Below, in pieces: positions 31,035 through 39,416 of a stretch of 64,000 nt of DNA. The first letter of the stretch is position 1. Each line of letters starts with the position of its first letter. Under the pieces are notes generated by a model that was not told where the DNA came from, did no database searches, and saw only the letters and a program-made list of their open reading frames with translations. The position numbers and the translations under genes were made by a program. The DNA is from Streptomyces sp. CC0208 (GTDB lineage Bacteria > Actinomycetota > Actinomycetes > Streptomycetales > Streptomycetaceae), in contig NZ_CP031969.1 of assembly GCF_003443735.1 (NCBI RefSeq), positions 4,898,001 through 4,962,000 on the forward strand. The letters run 5' to 3'.

Positions 31035-31685
31035 ATGGCCTCTGCAAGCATCTCCGCCCCCGGTCCCACCGTCGGCTTCGATCTCGACATGACGCTCATA
31101 GACTCCCGCCCCGGCATCCACGCCTGCTGGGTGGAACTGTCCGAGCGGACCGGGACGTACGTCGACGCCGACCTGGTGGTGACGCGGCTCGGGCCGCCGC
31201 TGCAGGAGGAGATGGCGTACTGGTTCCCGGCGGACCGGATCCCGGCCATGGCGGACCTCTACCGCGAGATCTACCCGACGTACGCCATCACCGGCACGCT
31301 GGCGATGCCCGGCGCCCGCGAGGCCATCGGCGCCGTACAGGCGGCCGGCGGGCGGGCGATCGTCGTGACGGCCAAGTGGGAGCCCAACGCCAAACTGCAC
31401 ATGAGGCACCTGGGCCTGGAGCCCGACGCGGTGATCGGCAACCTGTGGGCCGAGCAGAAGGGCGAGGCCCTGCGCGAGCACGGCGCGAGCGTGTACGTCG
31501 GCGACCACACCGGCGATGTGCGCGGGGCGCGGATCGCCGAGGCGTTGTCGGTCGCGGTGCCCACCGGCCCGTGCACCGCCGAGGAACTGACCGAGGCCGG
31601 AGCCGATGTGGTCCTCGGCGATCTCACCGAGTTTCCGGGGTGGTTTTCGGACTACCGTCCGGACGGCGTTCCGGCCCGCGCCTGA
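31035..31685 (+). CDS. HAD-superfamily hydrolase (phosphoglycolate phosphatase-like)
   Basis: 216 residues from ATG 31035 (an ATG at 31026 adds three residues). HAD motif I is VGFDLDMTLIDSRPG with the nucleophile Asp, a cap domain follows (YADLVVTRLGPPLQEEM-like region), motif II is VVTAKW with a basic lysine later, and motif IV is VYVGDHTGDVRGARIAEAL. This is the PGP/GPH subgroup of phosphatases; the physiological substrate is not certain. A CACAAT box (31022-31027) ends just before the start, so a leaderless message is possible. Its 3' end overlaps the convergent membrane-protein gene by 34 bases. Confidence 0.9.
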   Translation: MASASISAPGPTVGFDLDMTLIDSRPGIHACWVELSERTGTYVDADLVVTRLGPPLQEEMAYWFPADRIPAMADLYREIYPTYAITGTLAMPGAREAIGAVQAAGGRAIVVTAKWEPNAKLHMRHLGLEPDAVIGNLWAEQKGEALREHGASVYVGDHTGDVRGARIAEALSVAVPTGPCTAEELTEAGADVVLGDLTEFPGWFSDYRPDGVPARA

Positions 31686-31912
31686 CGCCTTCCGGCCGCG
31701 ACCGATTGCAGCACTCCCGCACCGGCCACCACGAAGCCGACGGCCATGAGCATGCTCAATCCGAACATGTATGTCGGAAAAGGCGTCGTTCCGAGCAGGA
31801 ACGGGGCCACGGTGACCAGAGTGGCCACCGCTCCGATGAAGAACACGATGGCTCCGGCACGGATCAGTCGGTCACCGGGAGCGGCGGAATTCGTTTGGGT
31901 TTTGTCACGCAC
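31652..31912 (-). CDS. Small two-helix membrane protein
   Basis: 86 residues from GTG 31912; a TTG further upstream (31945) has no ribosome-binding site. Two membrane helices are clear (AGAIVFFIGAVATLVTVAPF and FGLSMLMAVGFVVAGAGVL) with a basic C-terminus (AAGRRQARAGTPSGR). On the minus strand TACCCT (31919-31924) ends six bases before the GTG, consistent with a leaderless transcript. Similar small membrane proteins are common in Streptomyces; no function is known. Confidence 0.7.
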   Translation of the reverse strand: MRDKTQTNSAAPGDRLIRAGAIVFFIGAVATLVTVAPFLLGTTPFPTYMFGLSMLMAVGFVVAGAGVLQSVAAGRRQARAGTPSGR

Positions 31913-31957
31913 CGGACCAGGGTAGTTCCCTGCGCGAAGGAACAACCGGGTGACGTC

Positions 31958-32013
31958 TTGTCACCGGCCTGAAGACCATTAGCCTTGGTACCGGCGGGTC
32001 CCGACGACCCGCC
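31958..32013 (+). promoter_or_regulatory. Promoter and 5'-UTR hairpin of the cold-shock-domain gene
   Basis: TTGTCA (31958-31963), a 16-bp spacer and TAGCCT (31980-31985) make a good principal-sigma promoter. Transcription from about 31992 leaves an 85-nt leader that begins with an 8-bp hairpin: GGCGGGTC (31993-32000) with GACCCGCC (32006-32013). A structured leader fits post-transcriptional control, as in other cold-shock genes. Confidence 0.6.
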
Positions 32014-32075
32014 CCAGTGCTATCAAGAGCCGTTTCAGAAGCAGTTTTCCGACGAGTACGAGGACGAGGACAGAC

Positions 32076-32459
32076 GTGCCTACCGGCAAGGTCAAGTGGT
32101 TCAACAGTGAGAAGGGCTTCGGCTTTCTCTCCCGCGACGACGGCGGCGACGTCTTCGTCCATTCCTCGGTCCTCCCCGCCGGAGTCGAGACGCTGAAGCC
32201 CGGGCAGCGGGTGGAGTTCGGAGTGGTCGCGGGGCAGCGCGGTGATCAGGCTCTTTCGGTGGCCATCCTGGACCCGACCCCCTCGGTCGCGGCGGCGACC
32301 CGCAAGAAGCCCGACGAACTGGCCTCCATCGTCCAGGATCTGACGACCCTCCTGGAGAACATCACACCGATGCTGGAGCGCGGCCGCTACCCCGACAAGG
32401 CCGCCGGCGGGAAGATCGCAGGTCTCCTCCGAGCGGTCGCCGACCAACTCGACGTGTAG
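32076..32459 (+). CDS. Cold-shock-domain protein with a C-terminal helical extension
   Basis: 127 residues, GTG start. Residues 1-65 are a canonical cold-shock domain with both RNA-binding motifs: GKVKWFNSEKGFGFLSRDDG (RNP1 KGFGFL) and VFVHSSV (RNP2). The remaining 60 residues (SVAAATRKKPDELASIVQDL, TLLENITPMLERGRYPDK, KIAGLLRAVADQLDV) form a helical extension not found in classic CspA. It should bind single-stranded RNA. It is the first gene of a two-gene unit with the membrane protein that follows, whose GTG overlaps its stop by one base. Confidence 0.94.
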   Translation: MPTGKVKWFNSEKGFGFLSRDDGGDVFVHSSVLPAGVETLKPGQRVEFGVVAGQRGDQALSVAILDPTPSVAAATRKKPDELASIVQDLTTLLENITPMLERGRYPDKAAGGKIAGLLRAVADQLDV

Positions 32460-32917
32460 TGAGCGAGATACAGACCGAGGAACCGTCCCCCCAGCTGCTG
32501 GAGCACATCCAGCGGCAGCGGCGCCACACGCTGGAACTGCTGACCGTGTGCGCCATCGGACTCGTCCCCTGGACGATCCTGCTGGCCGTCACGCTGCCCA
32601 GCGGGTACACGGTCCGCCAGTGGCGCACCACCTGGGTCGGCTTCGACGTCCTGCTTCTTGTCGCGATGGCCGCCACGGCCCTGCTCGGCTGGCGCCGCCA
32701 CCGGGGGGTCGTGGTGGCGGCCGTGTCGACGGGTGCCCTGCTGCTCTGCGACGCGTGGTTCGACGTGTCGCTGGCCCTGGGCACCCCCGACGTGTGGTGG
32801 TCGGTGGCATTGGCGGTGGGTGTGGAACTCCCGCTGGCGGGCTTCCTCATCCACCGGGTCCTGGAAATGTTGAAACTGGCCCAATGGCCGAACATCCCAA
32901 AGGGGCGCCTCAGATAA
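32459..32917 (+). CDS. Four-helix integral membrane protein
   Basis: 152 residues. Four membrane spans are visible: LELLTVCAIGLVPWTILLAV, TWVGFDVLLLVAMAATALL, GVVVAAVSTGALLLCDAWF and WWSVALAVGVELPLAGFLI. The GTG at 32459 overlaps the cold-shock gene stop (TAGTG), so translation is coupled. Function unknown; proteins with this pattern are often found beside the same cold-shock gene in Streptomyces. The 3' end overlaps mqnD by eight bases on the opposite strand. Confidence 0.78.
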   Translation: MSEIQTEEPSPQLLEHIQRQRRHTLELLTVCAIGLVPWTILLAVTLPSGYTVRQWRTTWVGFDVLLLVAMAATALLGWRRHRGVVVAAVSTGALLLCDAWFDVSLALGTPDVWWSVALAVGVELPLAGFLIHRVLEMLKLAQWPNIPKGRLR

Positions 32918-33758
32918 ACGACAACGCGTCGGGTCGCAAAGCAGGCACAAGGCATTCCGCGGCCGCGCGGGTCAACAGCCCTCGAATCGCCGCATATCCG
33001 TCCTCGCCGAGCTCCGCGGTGAACTCGTTGACGTACAGACCGATGTGCTGATCGGCGACCGCGGGATCCATCTCCTGCGCATGTTCCATGACATAGGGCC
33101 GGGACACCTCGGGCTCGTCCCAGGCGGCCCGCACCGACATCCGGATGGACTCGGCGAGCAGCGACAGCCGCTCCGCCCCCAGCGACCGCTTCGCGATGAT
33201 CGCGCCCAGCGGGATGGGCAGCCCCGTGGTGTTCTCCCAGTGCTCGCCCATGTCGGCGAGCTTGTGCAGCCCGTAGTTCTGGTACGTGAACCGCGCCTCG
33301 TGGATGACGAGCCCCGCGTCCACCTTGCCGTCCCGCACGGCCGGCATGATCTCGTGGAACGGCATGACGACGATCTCGCCCACCCCGCCCGGCACCACGT
33401 CCGCGGCCCACAGCCGGAACAGCAGATACGCCGTGGACTTCTCGCTGGGCACGGCGACGGTGCGGCCGGCGAGGTCCAGGCCGGCCTCCCGGCTGAGCAC
33501 CAGCGGTCCGCAGCCCCGCCCCAGCGCGCCCCCGCACGGCAGCAGCGCGTACTCGTCGAGGACGTACGGCAGCACGGCGTACGACACCTTCAGCACATCG
33601 AACTCACCGCGCTCCGCCATCCCGTTGGTGACGTCGATGTCGGCGAAGGTCACGTCCAGCGCGGGCGCCCCGGGCACCCGGCCATGGGCGAGGGCGTCGA
33701 AGACGAACGTGTCGTTCGGGCAGGGGGAGTACGCGATCTGCAGCGGCTCAGTCGTCAT
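32910..33758 (-). CDS. mqnD: 1,4-dihydroxy-6-naphthoate synthase, futalosine pathway
   Basis: 282 residues. MqnD converts cyclic de-hypoxanthine futalosine to 1,4-dihydroxy-6-naphthoate, a late step of futalosine-route menaquinone synthesis. It has a periplasmic-binding-protein-like fold: LQIAYSPCPNDTFVFDALAH, the DVTNGMAERGEFDVLKVSYA segment, GCGPLVLSREA, TVAVPSEKSTAYLLFRLWA, VDAGLVIHEARFTYQNYGL (with the HEAR site) and VDIGLYVNEF-like IGLYVNEFTAELG near the end. It overlaps mqnB by 11 bases as mqnB-mqnD, the order known from S. coelicolor (SCO4327-SCO4326). Confidence 0.97.
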   Translation of the reverse strand: MTTEPLQIAYSPCPNDTFVFDALAHGRVPGAPALDVTFADIDVTNGMAERGEFDVLKVSYAVLPYVLDEYALLPCGGALGRGCGPLVLSREAGLDLAGRTVAVPSEKSTAYLLFRLWAADVVPGGVGEIVVMPFHEIMPAVRDGKVDAGLVIHEARFTYQNYGLHKLADMGEHWENTTGLPIPLGAIIAKRSLGAERLSLLAESIRMSVRAAWDEPEVSRPYVMEHAQEMDPAVADQHIGLYVNEFTAELGEDGYAAIRGLLTRAAAECLVPALRPDALSFI

Positions 33759-34413
33759 GGTGTTCCCAACTCTCCAGTACGGGCGTCAGCTTCCCGAACC
33801 CCTCCGTCAGGGCCGCGAGCGCGTCGCCGATGCGCCAGGCGGCCCGGTCGCGCGGACCGACCGGGTTGGACACGGCACGGATCTCCAGCACGGGCACCCC
33901 GTGCGCCCCGGCCGCCTCGGCGACCCCGAAGCCCTCCATGGCCTCGACGAGGGCGGTGGGGTGGCGCTCTCGCAGGGCGCTCGCGCGGGCGGCCGTACCG
34001 GTCACCGTGGAGACGGTGAGCACGGCGCCGGCCCGCGCCCCGGTCGCGGCCGCCGCGGCCCGTACGAGTACCTCGGGCGGGCGGTGGGTGACGGCCCCGA
34101 ACCCCAGCTCGGTCACCGGCACGAACCCGTCGGCGGTCTCCGCCCCGAGGTCGGCCGCGGTGATCTCGTCGGCGACGACGAGGGAGCCGACCGGCGCGTG
34201 CGGCAGGAAGCCGCCACCGATCCCGGCGGAGACCACCAGGCCGTAGGGAGCACCCGCCAGCGCGGCCCGGGTGAGCGCGGTGGCGGTGGAGGCGGCGGCG
34301 AGGGCGGGCCCGACCCCCACGGCGAGGACGTCGACGCCCGGCACCGGGCCCGGGAACGCACGGGCCACCGCGTCCCGTTCGACGGGGACGGCGGTGGCCA
34401 CGAGGATGCGCAT
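33748..34413 (-). CDS. mqnB: Futalosine hydrolase
   Basis: 221 residues of the nucleoside phosphorylase/hydrolase fold. MqnB removes hypoxanthine from futalosine, upstream of MqnC and MqnD. Visible signatures: ILVATAVPVERDAVARAFP, GVDVLAVGVGPALAAA, YGLVVSAGIGGGF with the Gly-rich turn, SLVVADEITAADLGAET, TVSTVTGTAARASALR and ALVEAMEGFGVAEAAGAHGV, holding the catalytic Glu/Met region, then EIRAVSNPVGPRDR with the Asn-Asp-like tail. Start ATG 34413; the stop overlaps the mqnD start by 11 bases, so the two are translationally linked. It lies 13 bases downstream of a lipoprotein gene on the same strand. Confidence 0.96.
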   Translation of the reverse strand: MRILVATAVPVERDAVARAFPGPVPGVDVLAVGVGPALAAASTATALTRAALAGAPYGLVVSAGIGGGFLPHAPVGSLVVADEITAADLGAETADGFVPVTELGFGAVTHRPPEVLVRAAAAATGARAGAVLTVSTVTGTAARASALRERHPTALVEAMEGFGVAEAAGAHGVPVLEIRAVSNPVGPRDRAAWRIGDALAALTEGFGKLTPVLESWEHHDD

Positions 34414-34426
34414 CGGCTTCGGCGGA

Positions 34427-34930
34427 TCAGTAGTCGGAGTTCTCCAGCTTGAAGTTCCACACGCCCTTGTACGCCTTGCTCTGGCCGGTGGACTGCTTGT
34501 CCTGCTCGACGATGCTGATGTACAGCGTCTTCTGCGGGGCCTGGCCCTGCTGCTGGGCGAAGAGGTCGACGCCGTCGAAGGCGTAGTACGACTTCTTGTA
34601 CACGTAGGTCATCTGCTGGCCGTTGATCCACAGCGCCCAGCCGGTGTCCGCGACCTTCTGGTCGACGCCGACGCGCAGGGTCTCGCTCTGCTTGACCTTG
34701 ATCGTCTTGACGTCCGACTTCTCCAGGGCGCACTTGGTCGCCTTGGCCTGGCCGAGGTCGTTTCCGTCGTCGTAGCAGACGGCCTCGGAGCTCACCGAGG
34801 TCGAACCGACCGTGACGGTGACGCGCGGCGTCGGCTTGTCGCAGGCCGACAGGACGAGCAGTCCGGCGGAAACGAGGCCGGCGGCGGCGACGGCGCGGCG
34901 GCGTCGCACATCGGATTGCAGCGTGGTCAT
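34427..34930 (-). CDS. DUF2771 lipoprotein
   Basis: 167 residues. The N-terminus has a basic region (DVRRRRAV), a hydrophobic segment and a lipobox LVLSAC, so Cys30 should be lipidated after Sec export. The mature part has VGSTSVSSEAVCYDDGNDLG, a second Cys in ATKCALEK, and WALWINGQQMTYVYKKSYYA, typical of DUF2771. Its role is unknown. It precedes mqnB-mqnD and may share their transcript. Confidence 0.88.
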   Translation of the reverse strand: MTTLQSDVRRRRAVAAAGLVSAGLLVLSACDKPTPRVTVTVGSTSVSSEAVCYDDGNDLGQAKATKCALEKSDVKTIKVKQSETLRVGVDQKVADTGWALWINGQQMTYVYKKSYYAFDGVDLFAQQQGQAPQKTLYISIVEQDKQSTGQSKAYKGVWNFKLENSDY

Positions 34931-34992
34931 GGCGGAAGGCTATCGGGCGGGTACAGCACTCTCTTTATGCGGGGTGCGGCGAGCCCTGTTCG

Positions 34993-36393
34993 TTACGCCA
35001 CTCGCGCCGTGGAGGAGCTGCCGCGCCGGGCCGAGCTGAGCAGCCCCCGCGCGGTGGCCAGCCAGCCCGCGGCGACGACCGCGGCGGCCACCGAGAGGCC
35101 CAGGTAGCCGTTGAGCGGCATCACGATGCCCACCGCGCCCCCGAACACCCAGGACACCTGGAGCAGCGTCTCGGAGCGGGCGAACGCCGAGGTGCGGACC
35201 AGTTCGGGCACGTCCCGCTGGATCAGTGCGTCCAGGGACAGCTTGGACAGGGCCTGCGAGAACCCGGCGACCGCGGCCAGACACGCCACCAGGAACGCCC
35301 CGAAGAAGATCGCCGCCGTGATCGCCGCGCCCAGCACGATGGCCACCACCGTGAAGATGATGATCTCCGGCGCCCGCGACCTGAGCCAGGCGCCGACCGC
35401 CGTGCCGAGCGCGTTGCCCGCACCCGCCGACACGGCCACCAGGCCCAGCGAGACCGCCGCGCTCTCGCCGGTCAGCGGATGCTCGCGCAGCAGGAAGGCG
35501 AGGAAGAAGGTGAGGAAACCGGACAGCCAGCGCAGGGCGGCGTTCGCGCCGAGGGCGTGGGTGACGGCGGTGCCGACCGTGCGCAGTCCGGGCCGCTTGA
35601 CCGGCTTGAGGTGCGGGCCGTGCAGATGCTCCTCGTCGGCGGCGAGCAGGGCCACGTCCTCGCCCTTGGCCGAGTCGACCTTCGGCGGCAGCGAGAAGGA
35701 CAGGAACGTCCCGGCGATGAAGATCACGAAGGCGCCGTAGAGCGGCCAGCGCGGTCCGATGGCCTGGAGCCCCGCGCCGACCGGGGCCGCGATCCCGGTG
35801 GCCAGCAGTCCGCCGAGGGTGACGCGGGAGTTCGCCTTGACGAGGGAGAAGCGGGGCGGGAGCAGACGGGGCACGACCGCGCTTCTGACGACGCCGTACG
35901 CCTTGGAGGCCACCAGTACGCCGAGGGCCGCCGGATACAGCTCCAGGCTGCCCGTGGCGACCGCCCCGGCGATGATCAGCGCCAGCATCGCCCGGGCGAG
36001 CATGGCGCCCGCCATGGCGGCGCGACGGCCGTGCGGAAGGCGGTCGAGGAGCGGGCCGATCACCGGCGCGAGGACCGTGAAGGGCGCCATGGTGATCGCG
36101 AGGTACAGGGCGACGCGCCCGCGGGCCTCGTCGGTCGGCACCGAGAAGAACACCGTCGAGGCCAGCGCGACGGTGATCATCACATCCCCCGCGCCGTTGA
36201 CGGCGTGCAGTTCGATCAGCTTTCCGAGGCCGGACTCGCCCGCCCCGTGCGCGTGGGTCGCCCTGCGGATGCCGCGGGCCGTACCGGTGAACGGGAAGTG
36301 CAGGGCACGGCCGACAGCGCGCACGGGCCCTGTCATCCGGCCCGTGCCGCCACCGATCCCGGTGGCTCCCTGGTGTGTCCTCGAGGCTGCCAC
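34993..36393 (-). CDS. MFS transporter
   Basis: 466 residues from GTG 36393 (an ATG near 36339 is an alternative). The central 400 residues show about 12 membrane spans, with the family A-motif-like loop GPLLDRLPHGRRAAMAGAML between spans 2 and 3, and long hydrophobic runs such as FLTFFLAFLLREHPLTG and AAITAAIFFGAFLVACLAAV. The N-terminal 55 residues are cytoplasmic and basic. Substrate unknown; the fold is that of secondary drug or sugar exporters. Upstream lies a CGCGTATGAA tandem repeat (36438-36457). Confidence 0.88.
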   Translation of the reverse strand: MAASRTHQGATGIGGGTGRMTGPVRAVGRALHFPFTGTARGIRRATHAHGAGESGLGKLIELHAVNGAGDVMITVALASTVFFSVPTDEARGRVALYLAITMAPFTVLAPVIGPLLDRLPHGRRAAMAGAMLARAMLALIIAGAVATGSLELYPAALGVLVASKAYGVVRSAVVPRLLPPRFSLVKANSRVTLGGLLATGIAAPVGAGLQAIGPRWPLYGAFVIFIAGTFLSFSLPPKVDSAKGEDVALLAADEEHLHGPHLKPVKRPGLRTVGTAVTHALGANAALRWLSGFLTFFLAFLLREHPLTGESAAVSLGLVAVSAGAGNALGTAVGAWLRSRAPEIIIFTVVAIVLGAAITAAIFFGAFLVACLAAVAGFSQALSKLSLDALIQRDVPELVRTSAFARSETLLQVSWVFGGAVGIVMPLNGYLGLSVAAAVVAAGWLATARGLLSSARRGSSSTARVA

Positions 36394-36739
36394 CCCGTCA
36401 TAGTGCCCCGAGAAAGCAGTGAGTAGCGCGGTTACCGCGCGTATGAACGCGTATGAAGTGCCATCGCGGGACCACGGGAGGGCCACTGGAGGCCCCCTGG
36501 AGGCAACGAACCCTCACGTCGGTGTAGGCCGAGCGGCGGCGAACAGGTAGCGTGCGTAGCGCGCCGTGGCGAACGCTCTCGGCCGCGCGCCTCTCCGGCA
36601 TCCCGCAGAATGGATGGAGCAGGTGCGCCCGAGCGCGACCGGGCGCGGACGTCGACGCGGTCCTCCGGTCCGCTCCGTCCGCACCCACCGCCTTCAGGCC
36701 GGCGCACCCGAGTGACGGCGTAGGAGAGAAGCGATACCT
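36394..36739. other. 346-base intergenic region with a short tandem repeat and hairpin
   Basis: No ORF here looks coding. It contains a hairpin GCGCGG-TTA-CCGCGC (36426-36440) and a 10-bp tandem repeat CGCGTATGAA at 36438-36447 and 36448-36457, one helical turn apart, 45-64 bases before the MFS start. The right part should hold the promoter of the DUF3027 gene; TAGGAGAG (36721-36728) is its ribosome-binding site. Confidence 0.4.
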
Positions 36740-37666
36740 GTGAGCGCAGCGACAACGCGAAGCCGCACCCCCGACCGCCTGTGCGCCGAGGCCGTCGACC
36801 TCGCCCGCACCGCCGCCGAGGAGGCCGCCGCGCCCGGTGTGGTGGGTGAGCACGCGGGCCTGGTCTCCGAGGGAGACCGTGTCGTCACGCACTTCTTCGA
36901 GTGCAAGGAGCTCGGGTACCGGGGCTGGCGCTGGGCCGTGACGGTCGCCCGCGCCTCCCGCGCGAAGCTCGTGACGCTGGACGAGGTCGTCCTGCTCCCC
37001 GGCCCGGACGCGCTGCTGGCACCGGAGTGGGTGCCGTGGAGCGAACGCCTGCGCCCCGGCGACATGGGCCCCGGCGATCTGCTCCCCACTGACGCCGAGG
37101 ACCTGCGCCTGGAGCCCGGCTACACCGGCGAGGACGAGCCGCTGCCGAGCGCGCCGGTGTCCGAGGAGATGGCCGAGCTGGTCGAGGCGGAGGACGCGGA
37201 GCTCACGGAGGGCGCCGTCTCGAACCTACCGGTGGCCCCGACCCGCGGCTCGATCGCCGCGGTCGCCGAGGAACTGGGCATGCGCCGGGCCCGGGTGCTG
37301 TCCCGCTACGGCCTGCATGTCGCCGCCGACCGCTGGGAGGAGTCCTTCGGCGCGAAGACGCCGATGGCCCAGGCGGCCCCGGCGCCCTGCGTCAGCTGCG
37401 GCTTCCTGGTCCCGCTGGGCGGCTCGCTCGGCCAGGCCTTCGGCCTGTGCGCGAACGAGTTCGCCCCCGCGGACGGCCGCGTGGTCTCGCTGTCCTACGG
37501 CTGCGGGGGCCACTCGGAAGCGGCCGTCATGCCGAAGCCCCCGCAGCCCGCCCCTCCGGTGATCGACGAGACCCGGGTGGACCCGTTCCCGCTGCGACCG
37601 GCATCCGACTCGGGGTCGGTGCCGGTGCTGGCGGACGAGGACACGGCGGAACTGGGTCACTCGTAG
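36740..37666 (+). CDS. DUF3027 protein
   Basis: 308 residues, GTG start after AGGAGAG. The DUF3027 core spans about residues 30-190: EHAGLVSEGDRVVTHFFECK, GYRGWRWAVTVARASRAKLV, VLLPGPDALLAPEWVPWSER, DMGPGDLLPT. A C-terminal zinc-type motif is also visible: CVSCGFLVPLGGSLGQAFG with LCANEF (C-x2-C ... C). The C-terminus is Pro-rich. DUF3027 proteins are conserved in actinobacteria without an assigned function; the Cys pattern suggests nucleic-acid or protein binding. Confidence 0.9.
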   Translation: MSAATTRSRTPDRLCAEAVDLARTAAEEAAAPGVVGEHAGLVSEGDRVVTHFFECKELGYRGWRWAVTVARASRAKLVTLDEVVLLPGPDALLAPEWVPWSERLRPGDMGPGDLLPTDAEDLRLEPGYTGEDEPLPSAPVSEEMAELVEAEDAELTEGAVSNLPVAPTRGSIAAVAEELGMRRARVLSRYGLHVAADRWEESFGAKTPMAQAAPAPCVSCGFLVPLGGSLGQAFGLCANEFAPADGRVVSLSYGCGGHSEAAVMPKPPQPAPPVIDETRVDPFPLRPASDSGSVPVLADEDTAELGHS

Positions 37667-37679
37667 GAGGAGCGAGGGG

Positions 37680-38636
37680 TCAGGGGCGCTGGAGCACCCG
37701 GTCCACCACGCCGTCGGCGACGATGTACTGCGACTGGTCATAGACCTTGGTCGTCAGTTTCATGGTGGTCCGCTCACGCAACCCCAGGTATTGGTACGTC
37801 TTCGCGTCGAAGAGCAGCACCCGCCCGCCCTTCTCCCAGGGGGTGCCGCGCGGGCCGACGTACCGGACACCGATGGCCGTGTGCCCGTTGAACTCGGTCC
37901 GGTCCGGCAGCACCTCGACCCCGGGGACGGCGGCCAGCGCCTCGAACGCCGCCGAGCGCAGTCCCTTGGGCAGGACGGAGTCGCGGAGCAGTCCGGCGAG
38001 GAAGAACTGGATCTGCGGCCACTCGTCGGCCCTGGTCTTCCGGCCGAAGTCGGGCTTGGTGCCCGCCTCGCGCAGGGTGATCGTCAGCCTGGCCGGATCG
38101 AGGGGCAGTTGCTCCAGCTTCGACCACTCGCGCGGCGGCCAGGTGGACTCACCCTTCCGGAACGGCGGCACCCACTGCTTGTAGCCCAGCTCGCTGACGT
38201 AGGACTTCTTGGACCCGTCGACCGAGCTCCAGCTCTCGTCGACGTACCTCTTCACGTGACCGCCCGAGACGGGCTTGAGCTCGATGACCTCCTTCGTGTA
38301 GATGAACTGGTCGTCGCGCGGGGCGAGCGGCTTCTCGGTCCGCCGTGCCTCGGCCGCCGCCCCCCACAGCACGGTGGTCGCGCTCACCGTCTGGGTGCGG
38401 GGCGCGTTCTCCCCGGTGTTCTGGGCGACCACCACGGTCGCGGTGACCGCGGCCGCGGCGGCGCAGGCCACGGCGATCCGCAGCAGCGGACGGCGGCCGA
38501 GGGCGCGGCCGGTGGTGGGTGTCGTGGCCGGGGCCCGCATCGCCTGGTACAGGCGGAAGCGGGCGCGGGCGCGGGCGGTGTCCGTGAGAGGGGGCGCGTC
38601 CGCGTCCCACTCCCTCAGAAGCTCGATCTCATTCAT
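37680..38636 (-). CDS. CU044_5270-family protein, partner of the ECF sigma factor
   Basis: 318 residues from ATG 38636; a longer frame up to 38912 is an antisense-type read. A cytoplasmic N-terminus (MNEIELLREWDADAPPLTDT) is followed by a single membrane span (LLRIAVACAAAAAVTATVVV) and a large extracytoplasmic domain (DQFIYTKEVIELK, GLRERTTMKLTTKVYD). This domain order fits a membrane-bound regulator or sensor of the preceding ECF sigma factor, whose gene overlaps its start by eight bases. It lacks a recognisable zinc anti-sigma motif, so an anti-sigma role is an inference from context. Confidence 0.85.
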   Translation of the reverse strand: MNEIELLREWDADAPPLTDTARARARFRLYQAMRAPATTPTTGRALGRRPLLRIAVACAAAAAVTATVVVAQNTGENAPRTQTVSATTVLWGAAAEARRTEKPLAPRDDQFIYTKEVIELKPVSGGHVKRYVDESWSSVDGSKKSYVSELGYKQWVPPFRKGESTWPPREWSKLEQLPLDPARLTITLREAGTKPDFGRKTRADEWPQIQFFLAGLLRDSVLPKGLRSAAFEALAAVPGVEVLPDRTEFNGHTAIGVRYVGPRGTPWEKGGRVLLFDAKTYQYLGLRERTTMKLTTKVYDQSQYIVADGVVDRVLQRP

Positions 38637-39246
38637 CGTCGGATTCCTCTCGGAGAGCGGTCGGATCGGATCCGCCCAATGCCTCACGAAGTTTTCTGCG
38701 AGCCCGGTGCAGTCGTGACCGGACCGTCCCCACCGGCACGCCGAGGGCGGCCGCGACCTCCTCGTAACCGAGGTCGGCCCAGGCGACCAGCAGCAGCACG
38801 TCCCGGTGCCGGGCGGGCAACCGGGCCAGGGCACCGGCGAGTTCGCCGCTGACCGCCTGGGCGCTGACCCGTGCCGCCACCCGGTCCGCGACCGTCTCCT
38901 CGGCCGCACCACCGGGGGCCGCCGGAGGCAGCCGGCCGAGCGTCTTCAGCCGCCGGGCCTCGGCCCTGCGGTGACGGCCGATGAGGTTGGTCGCGATACC
39001 GAACAGCCAGGGACGGGCGTCGGACGCCTCCGTGCGGTACCGGAAGCGCTGCTGGAACGCGGTGGTGAAGGTCTCCGCCATCACGTCCTCGGCCGCCTCC
39101 GCACCCAGCCGGCGCGCCGCGTAGCGGTGCACCGAGTCGGCGTGACGGTCGAAGAGCAAGGCGAACGTCTCGGGCTCGTCCCACGACCGTTCGATCACCG
39201 AGGCGTCGCTGTCCTGCCCCACCCTGACGCCTGGTTCGACGGTCAT
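38629..39246 (-). CDS. ECF-type RNA polymerase sigma factor
   Basis: 205 residues. Sigma-2 region: ETFALLFDRHADSVHRYAAR, then AEDVMAETFTTAFQQRFRYR and ARPWLFGIATNLIGRHRRAE (region 2.4). Sigma-4 region: ALARLPARHRDVLLLVAWAD, then LGYEEVAAALGVPVGTVRSR with the helix-turn-helix and LHRARRKLREAL. The length is typical of ECF sigma factors with no C-terminal extension. It overlaps the downstream membrane partner gene by eight bases, so expression is coupled. The target promoters cannot be read from the sequence. Confidence 0.94.
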   Translation of the reverse strand: MTVEPGVRVGQDSDASVIERSWDEPETFALLFDRHADSVHRYAARRLGAEAAEDVMAETFTTAFQQRFRYRTEASDARPWLFGIATNLIGRHRRAEARRLKTLGRLPPAAPGGAAEETVADRVAARVSAQAVSGELAGALARLPARHRDVLLLVAWADLGYEEVAAALGVPVGTVRSRLHRARRKLREALGGSDPTALREESDDE

Positions 39247-39416
39247 CGGGGCTCCTTTCGTCGCTGTAGCGCTGTGAAGCTCGGGCCTACACCCCGTACT
39301 TCGCCGCTCGCGGGAATCCGGTTCCCTTGGGGACGTGGTGTGAGGGCCGCTGGGGCGGCGTTTCCGTCCTCCCTCGTCGCGGTACCTTCATCGTCACGCC
39401 GATGAGGAGAGTCAAC

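Noticed and set aside
39247..39416. ECF sigma autoregulated promoter
   Set aside because: I looked for a GGAAC-N16-GTT-type signal upstream of the sigma gene and found none that was convincing, so no promoter is called.
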